A stretch of 36,049 nt of DNA, taken from Leucobacter massiliensis (lineage in GTDB: Bacteria > Actinomycetota > Actinomycetes > Actinomycetales > Microbacteriaceae). Below the pieces are notes generated by a model. The model was not told the origin of the DNA and searched no databases. It saw nothing but the letters and a program-made list of their open reading frames with translations. The stretch is taken from assembly GCF_002982315.1 (NCBI RefSeq), contig NZ_MWZD01000007.1:1-36049 (forward strand), in the 5' to 3' direction. The position numbers and the translations under genes are program-made. Shown piece after piece: positions 7,389 to 16,579 of this stretch; position 1 is the first letter of the stretch; each line of letters opens with the position of its first letter.

Positions 7389-8588
7389 ATGAAACGACAC
7401 GCACGAGCGGCCGCGGCGGCGGCCGCCCTCGCCTCCTTCTCGCTGCTGGCGACCGCCTGCGCGAGTCCCGGCGGCGGTGAGGCGGCAGGAGCCGGATCCG
7501 GAACCGGATCAGCGTCCCCCAAGGGGCGCGTGGCCGTCGCCTACGCCGGCGGCATCGCCGTCCTCGACCCGAAGACCCTGGAACCGCTCGGCGAAGTCGC
7601 CACGGAGGAGTTCACCCGGCTCAACGCCTGGGGAGACGGCCGCACCATCGCGGTCACCACCTCCGCCGGCTTCCAGCTGCTCGACACCGCCGCACCCGAG
7701 CTGACCGGACTCGTCTTCGAGGCGGGCGCCGCCGGTCACGTCGTGCGCCACGGCGGCAAGACCGTGCTCTTCGACGACGGCACCGGCACCACCACCATCG
7801 CCGACACCGACGCGTTCTCCGCCGGCTACGACGCCCTGCCCGAGACCGCGGTGTACACGGCCGAGGCCGCGCACCACGGCGTCTCGATCGTGCTGGAGGA
7901 CGGCACGCTGCTGACCACCGTGGGCGACGAGAACGCGCGCAGCGGTGCGGCCGCCCTCCACGCCCACGACGACCACTGGCACGAGGAGGCCGTGAACGCC
8001 GACTGCCCCGGCATCCACGGCGAGGGCACCGCAGCCGGTGAGACCGTGGTCTTCGGCTGCGAGGACGGCGCGCTGCTCTACGCCGACGGCGAGTTCACGA
8101 AGCTCACGGCACCCGATGCGTACGGCCGCATGGGGAACGCCTTCGTCAGCGAGGGCAGCCCGATCGTCGTGGGCGACTACAAGGACGACCCGGACGCCGA
8201 GGGATACCTGCTGAACGCCGTCACCCTGATCGACACCGAAGCCCAGAGCTTCGAGGTGGTGCGGCTCCCCGAGGAGGTGCGCTACACCTTCCGCGACATC
8301 GCGCGCGGGCCCGGCGACCTCGCCTACATCCTCTCGACCGACGGCAGGATCCACACCCTCGACCCGGAGACCGGAGAGCTCGTCGACGCCACCGAGGTCA
8401 TCGCCCCCTGGGAGGGCCCCGCCGACTGGCAGGATCCGCACCCCGCGATCACCGTGAACGGCGACATCGCCTACGTCACCGAGCCGGCGGCGAAGGCCGT
8501 GCACGCCGTCGACCTCACCACCGGCGAGACCGTCGCCACGGCCGAGCTCGCCCACGCCCCCAACGAGATCGCCGTCGCGCTCGGCTGA
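7389..8588 (+). CDS. aztD: Zinc metallochaperone, AztD-type beta-propeller lipoprotein
   Basis: A 399-residue lipoprotein with lipobox LATAC near residue 24. It has AztD-like repeats (AYAGGIAVLDPKTLEPLG, DGRTIAVTTSAGFQLLD, DGRIHTLDPETGELVD) spanning the protein. A dense His/Asp/Glu cluster, HAHDDHWHEE, lies near residues 195-204, and further His occur in EAAHHGV and DCPGIHGEG. These are likely zinc ligands. In the known Azt systems AztD passes zinc directly to AztC, and the gene order here supports that. ATG 7389 is preceded by AGAAAGGGA. Together with the lipoprotein at 4997 this makes two propeller-type proteins in one zinc operon. Confidence 0.85.
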   Translation: MKRHARAAAAAAALASFSLLATACASPGGGEAAGAGSGTGSASPKGRVAVAYAGGIAVLDPKTLEPLGEVATEEFTRLNAWGDGRTIAVTTSAGFQLLDTAAPELTGLVFEAGAAGHVVRHGGKTVLFDDGTGTTTIADTDAFSAGYDALPETAVYTAEAAHHGVSIVLEDGTLLTTVGDENARSGAAALHAHDDHWHEEAVNADCPGIHGEGTAAGETVVFGCEDGALLYADGEFTKLTAPDAYGRMGNAFVSEGSPIVVGDYKDDPDAEGYLLNAVTLIDTEAQSFEVVRLPEEVRYTFRDIARGPGDLAYILSTDGRIHTLDPETGELVDATEVIAPWEGPADWQDPHPAITVNGDIAYVTEPAAKAVHAVDLTTGETVATAELAHAPNEIAVALG

Positions 8589-8641
8589 GACCCGAACGCA
8601 GGCCCGACCGCGCACGACGCAGAAACGGCCCGGGTGCGCAG

Positions 8642-8676
8642 GGGCACCGGCGGCGGCGAGCGCGCCGCCGGTGCCC
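8642..8676 (+). terminator. Hairpin terminator after azt operon
   Basis: A perfect 14-bp GC-rich stem (8642-8655 with 8663-8676) with a 7-nt loop, 54 nt after the aztD stop. No T-tract follows. Confidence 0.7.
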
Positions 8677-8732
8677 GGGCGCCGCACGAGCCTCGCGAGG
8701 GGCCGTGCGGCGCCTGTCACTATCCTGGGTGC

Positions 8733-10460
8733 ATGGAGATGAACCGCAGCCGGGCCTGGAACCGCTTCTACGCGCCGGGCACTCCCGTCGACATCGAGCC
8801 GGTCACCGGTTCGCTCATCGATCTGCTCGACGAGCGGGTCTCCCAGTGGCGGGATCGCGACGCGATCAGCTTCTTCGGCGCCACCGTCAGCTATCGCGAG
8901 CTGGGGGATCGCGTTTCGCGAGTCGCCGCCGCGCTCAGTGAGCTCGGGGTCGGTGCGGGCGACCGCGTCGCCCTCGTCATGCCGAACGCGCCTCAGCACA
9001 TCGTCGCCTTCTACGCGGTGCTGCGCCTCGGCGCGGTCGTCGTGGAGCACAACCCGCTCTACACGCGCGACGAGCTCGAGGTGCAGTTCCGCGACCACGG
9101 CGCCCGGACCGTGATCGCCTGGGACAAGGTCGCGCCCACGATCCGCTCGCTTCCCGCCGAGCTCGGGATCCGCACCGTCGTCTCCGTCGACATCACCCGC
9201 GCCATGCCGCTCTCCATGCGCCTGAAACTGAAGCTGCCGCTCCGGCAGGCCCGCGAAGCCCGCGCAAAGCTCACGGCGCCCGCGCCCGGCACGATCCCCT
9301 TCGCGCAGCTCGAACGCCACGCCCCGCTCCCGGCCGGCCACCCGCGCCCGGATGCCGGGGACCTGGCCTGCCTGCAGTACACCTCCGGCACGACCGGCAC
9401 CCCGAAGGGCGCGATGATCACCCACGCGAACCTGTGGGCGAACGCGCGGCAGGGCGCGGCCTGGATGCCCGAGTTCACCCGCGGCGAGGGCAGCATCTAC
9501 GGCCTGCTCCCGATGTTCCACTCCTTCGGCCTGCTGCTCTCGGTGATCTACTCGGTGGAGACCGGATCCCGCGCCGTGCTCTTCCCCACCTTCGATCCGG
9601 AGCTCGTCAGCGAGGCGGCGAAGAAGTTCCCCCCGACCTTCGTCCCGGCCGTTCCGCCCATGTTCGACCGGCTGTCACGCGTCGCCCGCGACGGCAAGCT
9701 CGACCTGAGCGGCGTCGTCTACGCGATCTCGGGCGCGATGACGCTCACCCCGGCCGTGGTGCAGCGCTGGGAGGAGCTCGCCGGCAGCATGCTCAACGAG
9801 GGTTACGGCCTCACCGAGACGAGCCCGGTGGCCCTCGCGAACCCCTTCAACGACGCGCGCAGGATCGGGGCCATCGGCCTGCCGTTCCCCTCGACCGACA
9901 TCCGAGTCGTCGATCCGAACGAGCCCAGCCGCGAGTTGCCGCTCGGCGAGGCGGGCGAGCTGCTCATCAAGGGCCCGCAGGTGTTCCAGGGCTACTGGAA
10001 CCGGCCCGAGGAGACCGCGGCGACGCTTCTGGACGGGGGCTGGCTGCGCACCGGAGACCTGGTGGTGCAGGACGAGGACGGCTTCGTCACCGTCGTCGAC
10101 CGTAAGAAGGAGCTCATCATCACGGGCGGCTTCAACGTGGCGCCCACCGAGGTGGAGCAGGTCGTCACCCGGGTGCCCGGCGTCGCCGAGTGCGCCGTGG
10201 TGGGCGTGCCGCGCGGCGGCGGGGCCGAGGTGGTGACGGCGGTCGTGATCCTGGAGGAGGGCGCCGAGTTCGACCAGGATGCGGCCCGCGAGATCGCGCG
10301 CGAGCACCTGGCCGAGTACAAGCGCCCCTCCAGCTATCTCGTCTGGGAGGAGCTGCCGAAGTCGCTCATCGGCAAGGTGCTGCGCCGCCGCGTGCGCGAC
10401 ACCCTCATCGCCGACCGCCGCGCCGTCCGCGCCGCCCCCGCCGAGGACGACGCCGCATAG
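8733..10460 (+). CDS. Long-chain fatty acid--CoA ligase (AMP-forming)
   Basis: A 575-residue acyl-adenylate-forming enzyme that activates fatty acids to acyl-CoA using ATP. The P-loop-like motif YTSGTTGTPKGA lies near residue 215, GYGLTETSP near 355, the hinge and A8 region TGDLVVQDEDGFVTVVDRKKELIITGGFN near 440-470, and the catalytic Lys in PKSLIGKVLRR near the C-terminus. ATG 8733 is chosen because the -10 TATCCT (8721-8726) sits exactly 6 nt before it (leaderless); ATG 8739 is an alternative. It stands alone between two hairpins, so it is probably monocistronic. Substrate chain length cannot be read from the sequence. Confidence 0.9.
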   Translation: MEMNRSRAWNRFYAPGTPVDIEPVTGSLIDLLDERVSQWRDRDAISFFGATVSYRELGDRVSRVAAALSELGVGAGDRVALVMPNAPQHIVAFYAVLRLGAVVVEHNPLYTRDELEVQFRDHGARTVIAWDKVAPTIRSLPAELGIRTVVSVDITRAMPLSMRLKLKLPLRQAREARAKLTAPAPGTIPFAQLERHAPLPAGHPRPDAGDLACLQYTSGTTGTPKGAMITHANLWANARQGAAWMPEFTRGEGSIYGLLPMFHSFGLLLSVIYSVETGSRAVLFPTFDPELVSEAAKKFPPTFVPAVPPMFDRLSRVARDGKLDLSGVVYAISGAMTLTPAVVQRWEELAGSMLNEGYGLTETSPVALANPFNDARRIGAIGLPFPSTDIRVVDPNEPSRELPLGEAGELLIKGPQVFQGYWNRPEETAATLLDGGWLRTGDLVVQDEDGFVTVVDRKKELIITGGFNVAPTEVEQVVTRVPGVAECAVVGVPRGGGAEVVTAVVILEEGAEFDQDAAREIAREHLAEYKRPSSYLVWEELPKSLIGKVLRRRVRDTLIADRRAVRAAPAEDDAA

Positions 10461-10914
10461 CGCCCGCCGGGCTGCCCGGCGGACCAGGCCAGGCCGGCCC
10501 GGGGCTCGGGAGTGCCCGGGGAGCGTCCGATTCGTCGCAGTGCCGGCTCGCGGCGCTCGATGGCGGGTGAGCGAGCTCGCCCGCCGGGAGCGGGACGACA
10601 GCGCCCGGATCGGCGTGTCGACGCCCGGCGGGCACCCGGACGTCCCGCCGCGTGCCCGCGGGGAACGGGCGGGGCGGGTCGTCAAGGGGGGGGTGCACAG
10701 GGTTCGGCGGGCGGCCTCGTTGGATCGCACAGTCGCGGCTGCGCTCGGCCCCGTGCTGTGCGGATCCCACCGGACCAGGGGTCCGCTTGGGCCTCGCCGA
10801 CGATGCGGGGACCGCGCGTCCGGCGATGAACTGGGTTCGAGGCCGCCGACTCCGGGCACGCAACGCGCGAGGCGCACGCGCCAGCCTCGACGACGCCGAG
10901 ACGAAAGGAACACG
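10461..10914 (+). other. 454-bp gap with several hairpins
   Basis: No gene is recognised. A near-symmetrical stem at 10562-10585 (GGCGGG arms) may end the ligase transcript. Further on lie an inverted repeat of about 11 bp (10722-10732 with 10756-10767, one extra base), a short CGGACC-AGG-GGTCCG hairpin (10771-10785) and a run of nine G (10685-10693). The second half is probably the promoter and leader of the decarboxylase-family gene; no riboswitch class is recognised. Confidence 0.45.
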
Positions 10915-12372
10915 ATGACCGAGCTGGACCTCGCCGGACGCCGCGAGCTGATCCTGCGAGCCGCGATCGCGGAGGGACTGGTCGACCGGGACCGGGAACC
11001 CGTCGCCGCGTTCCTCGACCTCGGCGCCGTCGCCGCGAACGTCGCGGCGCTGCACCAGGGGTTCGCGCGGGAGGCCCCGCACGCCGACGCGCTGCACGCC
11101 TTCGCCGCGAAGGCGAACTGCCTCGTCCCCGTCCTCGGGTTCCTCCGCGAGCAGGGCATGGGATGCGAGGTGGCGAGCCTCGGCGAGCTCGCCCAGGCCG
11201 AAGCGGCCGGCTTTCCCGCCGAGCGCATCGTCTTCGACTCGCCCGCGAAGACGATGCGCGAGCTGCGCCACGCACTGCGCCTCGGCGCCACCGTCAACGC
11301 CGACAACTTCCAGGAGCTGGAGCGGATCGCCGCGATTCTCGCCGAGCATCCCTCCCCCTCCCGGATCGGGGTGCGCCTGAACCCCCAGGTGGGCCTCGGC
11401 GGCATCGCGGCGATGAGCACCGCCGGCGCCACCACCAAGTTCGGCGTCCCGCTCCGCGACCCGGGCAACCGTGAGCGCCTGCTCGCCTGGTATCGCAGCC
11501 ACCCCTGGCTCACCGCCGTGCACGCCCACATCGGCTCGCAGGGCTGCCCCCCGGAGCTCGTCGCCGCGGGACTGCGCGAGGTGCTCGACTTCGCCGCCGA
11601 GGTCGACGCGCAGGCGGGCAGGCGCCAGATCCGCGCCGTGGACATCGGGGGCGGCCTCCCCGTCGACTTCTCCTCCGACGCAGCGGCGATGTCGCCCTGG
11701 GGCGCCTACTTCGCACAGCTGCGCGACGCACTGCCCGAGCTGTTCGACGGCCGCTACACGGTCATCACGGAGTTCGGCCGCGCGGTCACCGCGAAGCACG
11801 GCTTCATCGCCGCGCACGTCGAGTACACGAAGAGCGCCGGCGGGAGGCCCATCGCCGTGACCCACGCCGGGGCACAGCTCGCGACCCGCACCGTCTTCAT
11901 GCCCGAGGCCTGGCCGATCCGCGTCGTCGCGCACCATCCCGACGGCCGCCACAAGGCGGGTGAGACGATCCGGCAGGACGTCGCCGGACCCTGCTGCTTC
12001 GCCGGAGACCTCATCGCGACCGACCGCGAGCTGCCGCCCCTCGTCCCCGGGGACCTCGTCACGCTGCTCGACACGGGCGCCTACTACTTCTCGACGCCGT
12101 TCTCCTACAACTCGCTGCTCGAACCCGGCGTGTACGGGGCGCGGATCGACGAGGACGGGCGCGTGAGGTTCTCCACGATCCGCGCCCCGCAGTCGATCGC
12201 CGAGCTCCTGCGCCGGACGGGCGGGGATCCCGCGCAGCTCTCGGATCCCGGTCCTCGTGCAGATGCCCCACCCCACGAGCATCCAGCCCCGACCGGGCAT
12301 CCCGTCACCGCGCATCCCGCACCGAGCGAGCACCCCGCGCTCCTGCACCACAGCGCCGCGACCGCGCCCTGA
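10915..12372 (+). CDS. PLP-dependent decarboxylase family enzyme, His-rich tail
   Basis: A 485-residue fold-III PLP enzyme of the diaminopimelate/ornithine decarboxylase family. The PLP lysine is in HAFAAKANCLVPVL (about residue 63), followed by a GxGCEVASLGEL segment, HAHIGSQG, a glycine-rich VDIGGGLPVDF loop, the GPCCFAGD catalytic-cysteine region and the terminal LDTGAYYFSTPFSYN motif. The last 42 residues (about 444-485) are a Pro/His-rich tail with eight His, not part of the family fold. The start has AAAGGAA 6 nt upstream. The next genes are an amino-acid permease and a PucR regulator, so it probably uses an imported amino acid. Substrate unknown; the essential lysA is less likely given this context. 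Confidence 0.78.
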   Translation: MTELDLAGRRELILRAAIAEGLVDRDREPVAAFLDLGAVAANVAALHQGFAREAPHADALHAFAAKANCLVPVLGFLREQGMGCEVASLGELAQAEAAGFPAERIVFDSPAKTMRELRHALRLGATVNADNFQELERIAAILAEHPSPSRIGVRLNPQVGLGGIAAMSTAGATTKFGVPLRDPGNRERLLAWYRSHPWLTAVHAHIGSQGCPPELVAAGLREVLDFAAEVDAQAGRRQIRAVDIGGGLPVDFSSDAAAMSPWGAYFAQLRDALPELFDGRYTVITEFGRAVTAKHGFIAAHVEYTKSAGGRPIAVTHAGAQLATRTVFMPEAWPIRVVAHHPDGRHKAGETIRQDVAGPCCFAGDLIATDRELPPLVPGDLVTLLDTGAYYFSTPFSYNSLLEPGVYGARIDEDGRVRFSTIRAPQSIAELLRRTGGDPAQLSDPGPRADAPPHEHPAPTGHPVTAHPAPSEHPALLHHSAATAP

Positions 12373-12480
12373 TCCCCCACCCCATCTCGACACCGAACGC
12401 CGCGGGCCGATGGCGGCCCCGGCACCGCACCCGACCGCGGGAGGCGCGAGCCCCCGCCCCCCACTCGAAGGAGAGTCCCC

Positions 12481-13908
12481 ATGACCAGTTCGTTCCCCGT
12501 CGTCGCCGGAGGCGAGCCCGCCCGGCCCCTCAAACGGGTGCTCGGACCCAAGCTCCTGCTCCTGTTCATCGTCGGAGACATCCTCGGCACCGGCGTCTAT
12601 GCGCTCACCGGCTCGGTCGCCGCGGAGGTGGGCGGCGCGGCCTGGCTGCCGTTCCTCATCGCCTTCGCGGTCGCCCTGCTCACCGCGTTCTCCTACCTGG
12701 AGCTGGTCACGAAGTACCCGCTCGCGGCGGGCGCCGCCCTCTACACGCACCGCGCCTTCGGCCTGCACTTCCTCACCTTCATGGTGGCCTTCGCGGTGAT
12801 GAGCTCCGGCATCACCTCGGCCGCGACGGCCTCGCGCGCCTTCGCCCTGAACTTCACGGCGGCCTTCGGCATGGACTCGGCCACCGCGCTCATCACCGTC
12901 ATCGCGGTCGCCTTCATGCTGCTGCTCGCGGCGGTGAACCTGCGCGGCGTGGGCGAGAGCGTCCGCATCAACGTCGTCCTCACCCTGGTCGAGGTCTCCG
13001 GCCTGCTGCTCGTCATCGTGCTCGGGCTCTACGCGATCCTCGGCGGGCGGGCCGACCACCTGGAGCAGGTGGTCATGTTCGAGACCGCGGACGGCAAGAA
13101 CGCCTTCCTGGCCGTGTCGGCGGCGACCTCGCTCGCGTTCTTCGCGATGGTCGGCTTCGAGGACTCGGTGAACATGGCCGAGGAGACGAAGGACCCGGTG
13201 CGCATCTTCCCGAAGATCATGCTCATCGGGCTCGGGATCACTGGCGGCATCTACGTGCTCGTGTCGTTCTGCGCCGTCGCCCTGGTGCCGGTCGGGAGCC
13301 TCGCGAACGGCGAGGTGCCGCCGCTGGTGCAGGTCGTCGAGGCGGCGGCCCCCGGGCTGCCCTTCGCCCAGATCCTCCCCTGGATCTCGATGTTCGCCGT
13401 CGCGAACTCGGCGCTCATCAACATGCTCATGGCGAGCCGCCTCGTCTACGGCATGTCCCGGCAGGGCGTGCTGCCCCGCTTCCTGGGCCGGGTCTCACCA
13501 CGCCGCCGCTCCCCCTACGCCGCGGTGATCCTCACCACCGCACTCGGCGTCGGCCTGACGACCGTCGTGGGCGCGCTCGACGCCGACTCGGTCTCCACGC
13601 TGGGCGGCACGACGGCGCTGCTGCTGCTCGCCGTCTTCGGGCTCGTGAACATCGCGGTGCTCGTGCTGCGCCGCGACCGGGTTGCGGGCAAGCACTTCGT
13701 CGCGCCGAGCTGGGCCGCCGGGCTCGGCGCGGTGCTCTGCACCTGGTTCGTGCTCCCCTTCTCGGGGAGGGCGGCGGAGCAGTATCTCGTGGCGCTCGTC
13801 CTGCTCGGCGTGGGAGTCTTGCTGTGGGGGCTCACGTGGTGGTTCACCCGGCGGCGCACGCCGGAGAACGCGGAGCGGGAGTCCCGCACGCAGACCGTTC
13901 CGAGCTGA
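12481..13908 (+). CDS. APC-family amino acid permease
   Basis: A 475-residue membrane protein of the amino acid-polyamine-organocation superfamily with about 12 hydrophobic segments. The first helix carries FIVGDILGTGVYALTGSVA, the substrate- and ion-binding unwound region of the family, and GFEDSVNMAEETKDP is the conserved cytoplasmic loop after helix 6. GAAG-GAGAG upstream gives a good ribosome site. It lies 108 bp after the PLP enzyme and 8 bp before the PucR regulator, so it probably supplies the substrate of that enzyme. Confidence 0.88.
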   Translation: MTSSFPVVAGGEPARPLKRVLGPKLLLLFIVGDILGTGVYALTGSVAAEVGGAAWLPFLIAFAVALLTAFSYLELVTKYPLAAGAALYTHRAFGLHFLTFMVAFAVMSSGITSAATASRAFALNFTAAFGMDSATALITVIAVAFMLLLAAVNLRGVGESVRINVVLTLVEVSGLLLVIVLGLYAILGGRADHLEQVVMFETADGKNAFLAVSAATSLAFFAMVGFEDSVNMAEETKDPVRIFPKIMLIGLGITGGIYVLVSFCAVALVPVGSLANGEVPPLVQVVEAAAPGLPFAQILPWISMFAVANSALINMLMASRLVYGMSRQGVLPRFLGRVSPRRRSPYAAVILTTALGVGLTTVVGALDADSVSTLGGTTALLLLAVFGLVNIAVLVLRRDRVAGKHFVAPSWAAGLGAVLCTWFVLPFSGRAAEQYLVALVLLGVGVLLWGLTWWFTRRRTPENAERESRTQTVPS

Positions 13909-13916
13909 GGAGGCCC

Positions 13917-15533
13917 ATGCCACCGTCCCACGACGACCCCGGATCGCCGCTGCTGCTCGACGTGCTCCGCGTCGTCGGCGGGGGGATCGCGCGGCGGCTC
14001 ACCCCGGACTCCCGGGAGGACGTCCCGGTGGGCCGGGTGACGATCCTCGATCCGCTGGAACCCGAGCTCGCGGCCGGGGACATCCTGCTCGCGGTCGGGG
14101 TGGATGCGCGCGCGGACGCCTTCGCCGCGCTGCGCTCCGCGGCGGACGAGGCGGGCGTTGCCGCGCTCGTCGTCGGCGTAGGCGACCCGAGGGGTGTCGC
14201 GGGGGCGGAAAGCAGTCTCGCGGGTGCGCCGGACGGGGGTCCCGGCGTCTATCTGCGCGCGCCCTGGGTGTCGTGGTCCGACACGGCGGCGGCGTTCCGC
14301 ATGGCGCTGCGCGGGGCGCGCACCCAGCTGGAGGCCCCCGAGACCGGGATCGAGCTGGGCGATCTCGACGCGGTCGCCGAGCTGATCGCGGCCCGGGTGC
14401 GGGGGTCGGTGACGATCGAGGATCTCGACTCGCAGGTGCTCGCCTACTCCTCGACCGGCGGCGACGTGGATGCGCGCAGACGGGAGGCGATCCTCCGGCG
14501 GCGCGTCCCGCCGGAGCGGGTGCGCGAGCTGCTCCGCTCCGGGTTCCTGCAGTGGCTGTCCTCCACCACCGAGGTGGTGCACCGGCCCGCGGGCGAGGGC
14601 GAGCCGGAGCGCCTCGTCATCGCGGTCCGCGCGGCAGGCGAGATGATCGGCTCGATCTGGGTCGCGGATCTGCGCGGGGACGTGGAGGAGGCGAGCGCGG
14701 CGCTCCGCGACTCGGCGAACCTCGCCGTGCCGCACCTGCTCTACGCCTCCGCGCTGCGGGCCGGCAGGCTGCACGACGCGACGGCGGCGGTGCACGAGCT
14801 GCTGAGCGGGGAGGTGCCGCCGGCGGAGGCGGCCTCCCGGGCCGGACTCACCGCGGATGCGGCGGCGGGGGTGCTGCGCATCGGCCTTGCGGACGGTACG
14901 CGCCTCGCGGGGGCTCGCACGCGCCTCGCCGAGCGGCTGGGCGCGCTGGCCGGGCACTACGGCTGCCGGGTGTCGACGATCGCGGATGCCGGTGAGGTGA
15001 CGGCGGTGCTCTCGGGCTTCAGGGATATCGACGCGGCCGGGACGGGACTGTGGTCGATGGCGCAGTCGCTGGGCGACGGCCCGGGTTCGCGCGAGATGCC
15101 GCTCGTCATCGGCGTCGGCGAGGCGGCGCCGTCGCTGCACACGCTCGCCGCTTCCGCGGAGTCGGCGGCGGCGGCCTTCGCCGCGCTGCGCTGGGAGGGC
15201 CGCAGCGGAGCGGCACGACTGGACGAGGTGGCGGAGGGCGCCGCGCTGCACCACATCCACCGGCTGCTGCGCGGGGCGCAGCCGCCGGTCGCGACGCCCG
15301 TCGACCGCCTGCGGGCCCACGACGCGGAGCACGGCTCGGATCTGACGCGCACACTCGACGAATACCTGGCGGCTTTCGGCAATGTCACGGCGACGGCCGC
15401 CGCCCTGAACTACCACCCGAACAGCCTGCGGTACCGCCTGAACCGCATTCAGGAGATCAGCGGGATCCGTCTCGACGACCCCGATTCCCGCCTCCTCGCC
15501 CAGCTCCAGCTCCGCCTCATGCCGCCCGCCTGA
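13917..15533 (+). CDS. PucR/CdaR-type transcriptional regulator
   Basis: A 538-residue regulator. The N-terminal half resembles a PucR-type sensory domain. The C-terminal helix-turn-helix is clear: LDEYLAAFGNVTATAAALNY followed by HPNSLRYRLNRIQEISGI (about 478-515), the PucR C-terminal (HTH_30) signature. ATG 13917 is preceded by GAGGAGG overlapping the permease stop, so it is translated with the permease. It probably controls the amino-acid import and conversion genes just upstream. Confidence 0.85.
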   Translation: MPPSHDDPGSPLLLDVLRVVGGGIARRLTPDSREDVPVGRVTILDPLEPELAAGDILLAVGVDARADAFAALRSAADEAGVAALVVGVGDPRGVAGAESSLAGAPDGGPGVYLRAPWVSWSDTAAAFRMALRGARTQLEAPETGIELGDLDAVAELIAARVRGSVTIEDLDSQVLAYSSTGGDVDARRREAILRRRVPPERVRELLRSGFLQWLSSTTEVVHRPAGEGEPERLVIAVRAAGEMIGSIWVADLRGDVEEASAALRDSANLAVPHLLYASALRAGRLHDATAAVHELLSGEVPPAEAASRAGLTADAAAGVLRIGLADGTRLAGARTRLAERLGALAGHYGCRVSTIADAGEVTAVLSGFRDIDAAGTGLWSMAQSLGDGPGSREMPLVIGVGEAAPSLHTLAASAESAAAAFAALRWEGRSGAARLDEVAEGAALHHIHRLLRGAQPPVATPVDRLRAHDAEHGSDLTRTLDEYLAAFGNVTATAAALNYHPNSLRYRLNRIQEISGIRLDDPDSRLLAQLQLRLMPPA

Positions 15534-15629
15534 CATCCCCGCCCCGCTGACGACCCGGACGGCCCGGCGGGGCCTGCCGGCGGCGGTGCCGGCGGGAGCG
15601 ACCGCTGTCCGGGCTGAGCCCGCGAGGTG

Positions 15630-15830
15630 GCCTGCGAGCGCGAGCGTCTCCACCGGCTGCCCGGTGAACTCGGCGATCAACCCGAAGTCCTTGTCGGCCG
15701 CGAGCACCGTCAGTCCGGTCAGTCGCCGGCAAGAGCACCGAGCTCCGGCCCCTGAACATGCTTTTACTCGCCGTGCCCGTTTCGTTCACGGGCCGCATCG
15801 TGCAGCAGATCGGCCGCATCACCCGCGACG
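15630..15830 (-). pseudogene. Decayed PIN-domain toxin (VapC-like)
   Basis: On the minus strand one frame reads GDAADLLHDAARERNG and another reads LTVLAADKDFGLIAEF then TGQPVETLAL. Together these match the C-terminal third of VapC-type PIN ribonucleases (DLLIAATA..., TVL..DKDF..IAEVTGQP). The two halves are in different frames with stops between them, and the N-terminal half with the first acidic residues is absent. No antitoxin is visible. Confidence 0.55.
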
Positions 15831-15886
15831 ACGAGGCGACGCCACGGAACCGAGAGCTGTATCTGCTACGTCATCGTTGCACCAAT

Positions 15887-16216
15887 TCACTCAAACCGAG
15901 CGAGGAGCCTTTCGGCCGCTGCGGCAAGCATCGGAATGTCGTTTCGTGCGGTCGCGAACACGATCGAGTGCGCGGTGTCGAAGTATCGGTGAGTCAGGAA
16001 GTCTCGCATCCGAGTGATGTCACTCCAAGGGACGCCGGCCTCGTTCACAAGATTCTCGGCGCTGAGGCCTTTGACCGCCTCGCCGATCTCGACCAATCGG
16101 ATCCGAATCGCGTCGAACACCAGGTCCTCATCTGCCGCCGCACGGGCGAGATGGTTCTCGATCGCCGAACACGCGATCAGAACATCTTGCAGACGATCCC
16201 GGTCATTGCGGCTCAT
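15887..16216 (-). CDS. hepT: HEPN-domain ribonuclease toxin HepT
   Basis: A 109-residue DUF86/HEPN protein. The catalytic RX4HXY motif is intact as R71-DFLT-H76-R-Y78. HepT toxins cleave RNA and are silenced by the partner MntA, which adds AMP to the motif tyrosine; that tyrosine is present. The start overlaps the antitoxin stop by ATGA (16213-16216), so the two are co-translated with the antitoxin first. It lies in a zone of decayed toxin-like genes, but this pair looks complete. Confidence 0.9.
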   Translation of the reverse strand: MSRNDRDRLQDVLIACSAIENHLARAAADEDLVFDAIRIRLVEIGEAVKGLSAENLVNEAGVPWSDITRMRDFLTHRYFDTAHSIVFATARNDIPMLAAAAERLLARFE

Positions 16217-16551
16217 AGTCTGATCTCGTCCTTGGCGATGCTCTTCGCGATATCGGCCTTCACATCGGCTCGAGGAACCAGGTCGACGGACATCCCGAGG
16301 ATCTCCTGAGCGATGCCTTGCATGCGAAGCAGAGCGAACAGCCCGACATCCGCTTCGAGATCGACGAGGAGGTCGACGTCACTGTCAGGCCGCTCCGAGC
16401 GCCGCGCAACACTGCCGAACACAGAAATGCTCCGCGCCCCCAGTGGGGCGAGCGCTCTGCGAAGATCACCGGCGCGAGCCACAACCACGTCGAGCGTCTC
16501 TCCCCGGCCCGGTGGCCGCGGAGCAGAAGCCTGCTGCGCCGTCGTGCTCAT
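16213..16551 (-). CDS. mntA: MNT-type nucleotidyltransferase antitoxin MntA
   Basis: A 112-residue minimal nucleotidyltransferase. The GSX10DXD active site is intact (G46-S47, D58-V-D60), which is what is needed to AMPylate HepT. The frame is open to 16599, but ATG 16551 is chosen because the -10 TATTCT (minus strand, 16558-16563) lies exactly 6 nt before it, consistent with a leaderless mRNA. It is upstream of hepT and overlaps it by 4 nt. Confidence 0.88.
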   Translation of the reverse strand: MSTTAQQASAPRPPGRGETLDVVVARAGDLRRALAPLGARSISVFGSVARRSERPDSDVDLLVDLEADVGLFALLRMQGIAQEILGMSVDLVPRADVKADIAKSIAKDEIRL

Positions 16552-16579
16552 GCCGCAAGAATACCTGTTCGCAGATGGA

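Noticed and set aside
10405..13059. 884-codon minus-strand open frame
   Set aside because: It is antisense to the decarboxylase and permease genes and has no domain; long shadows are usual at this GC content.
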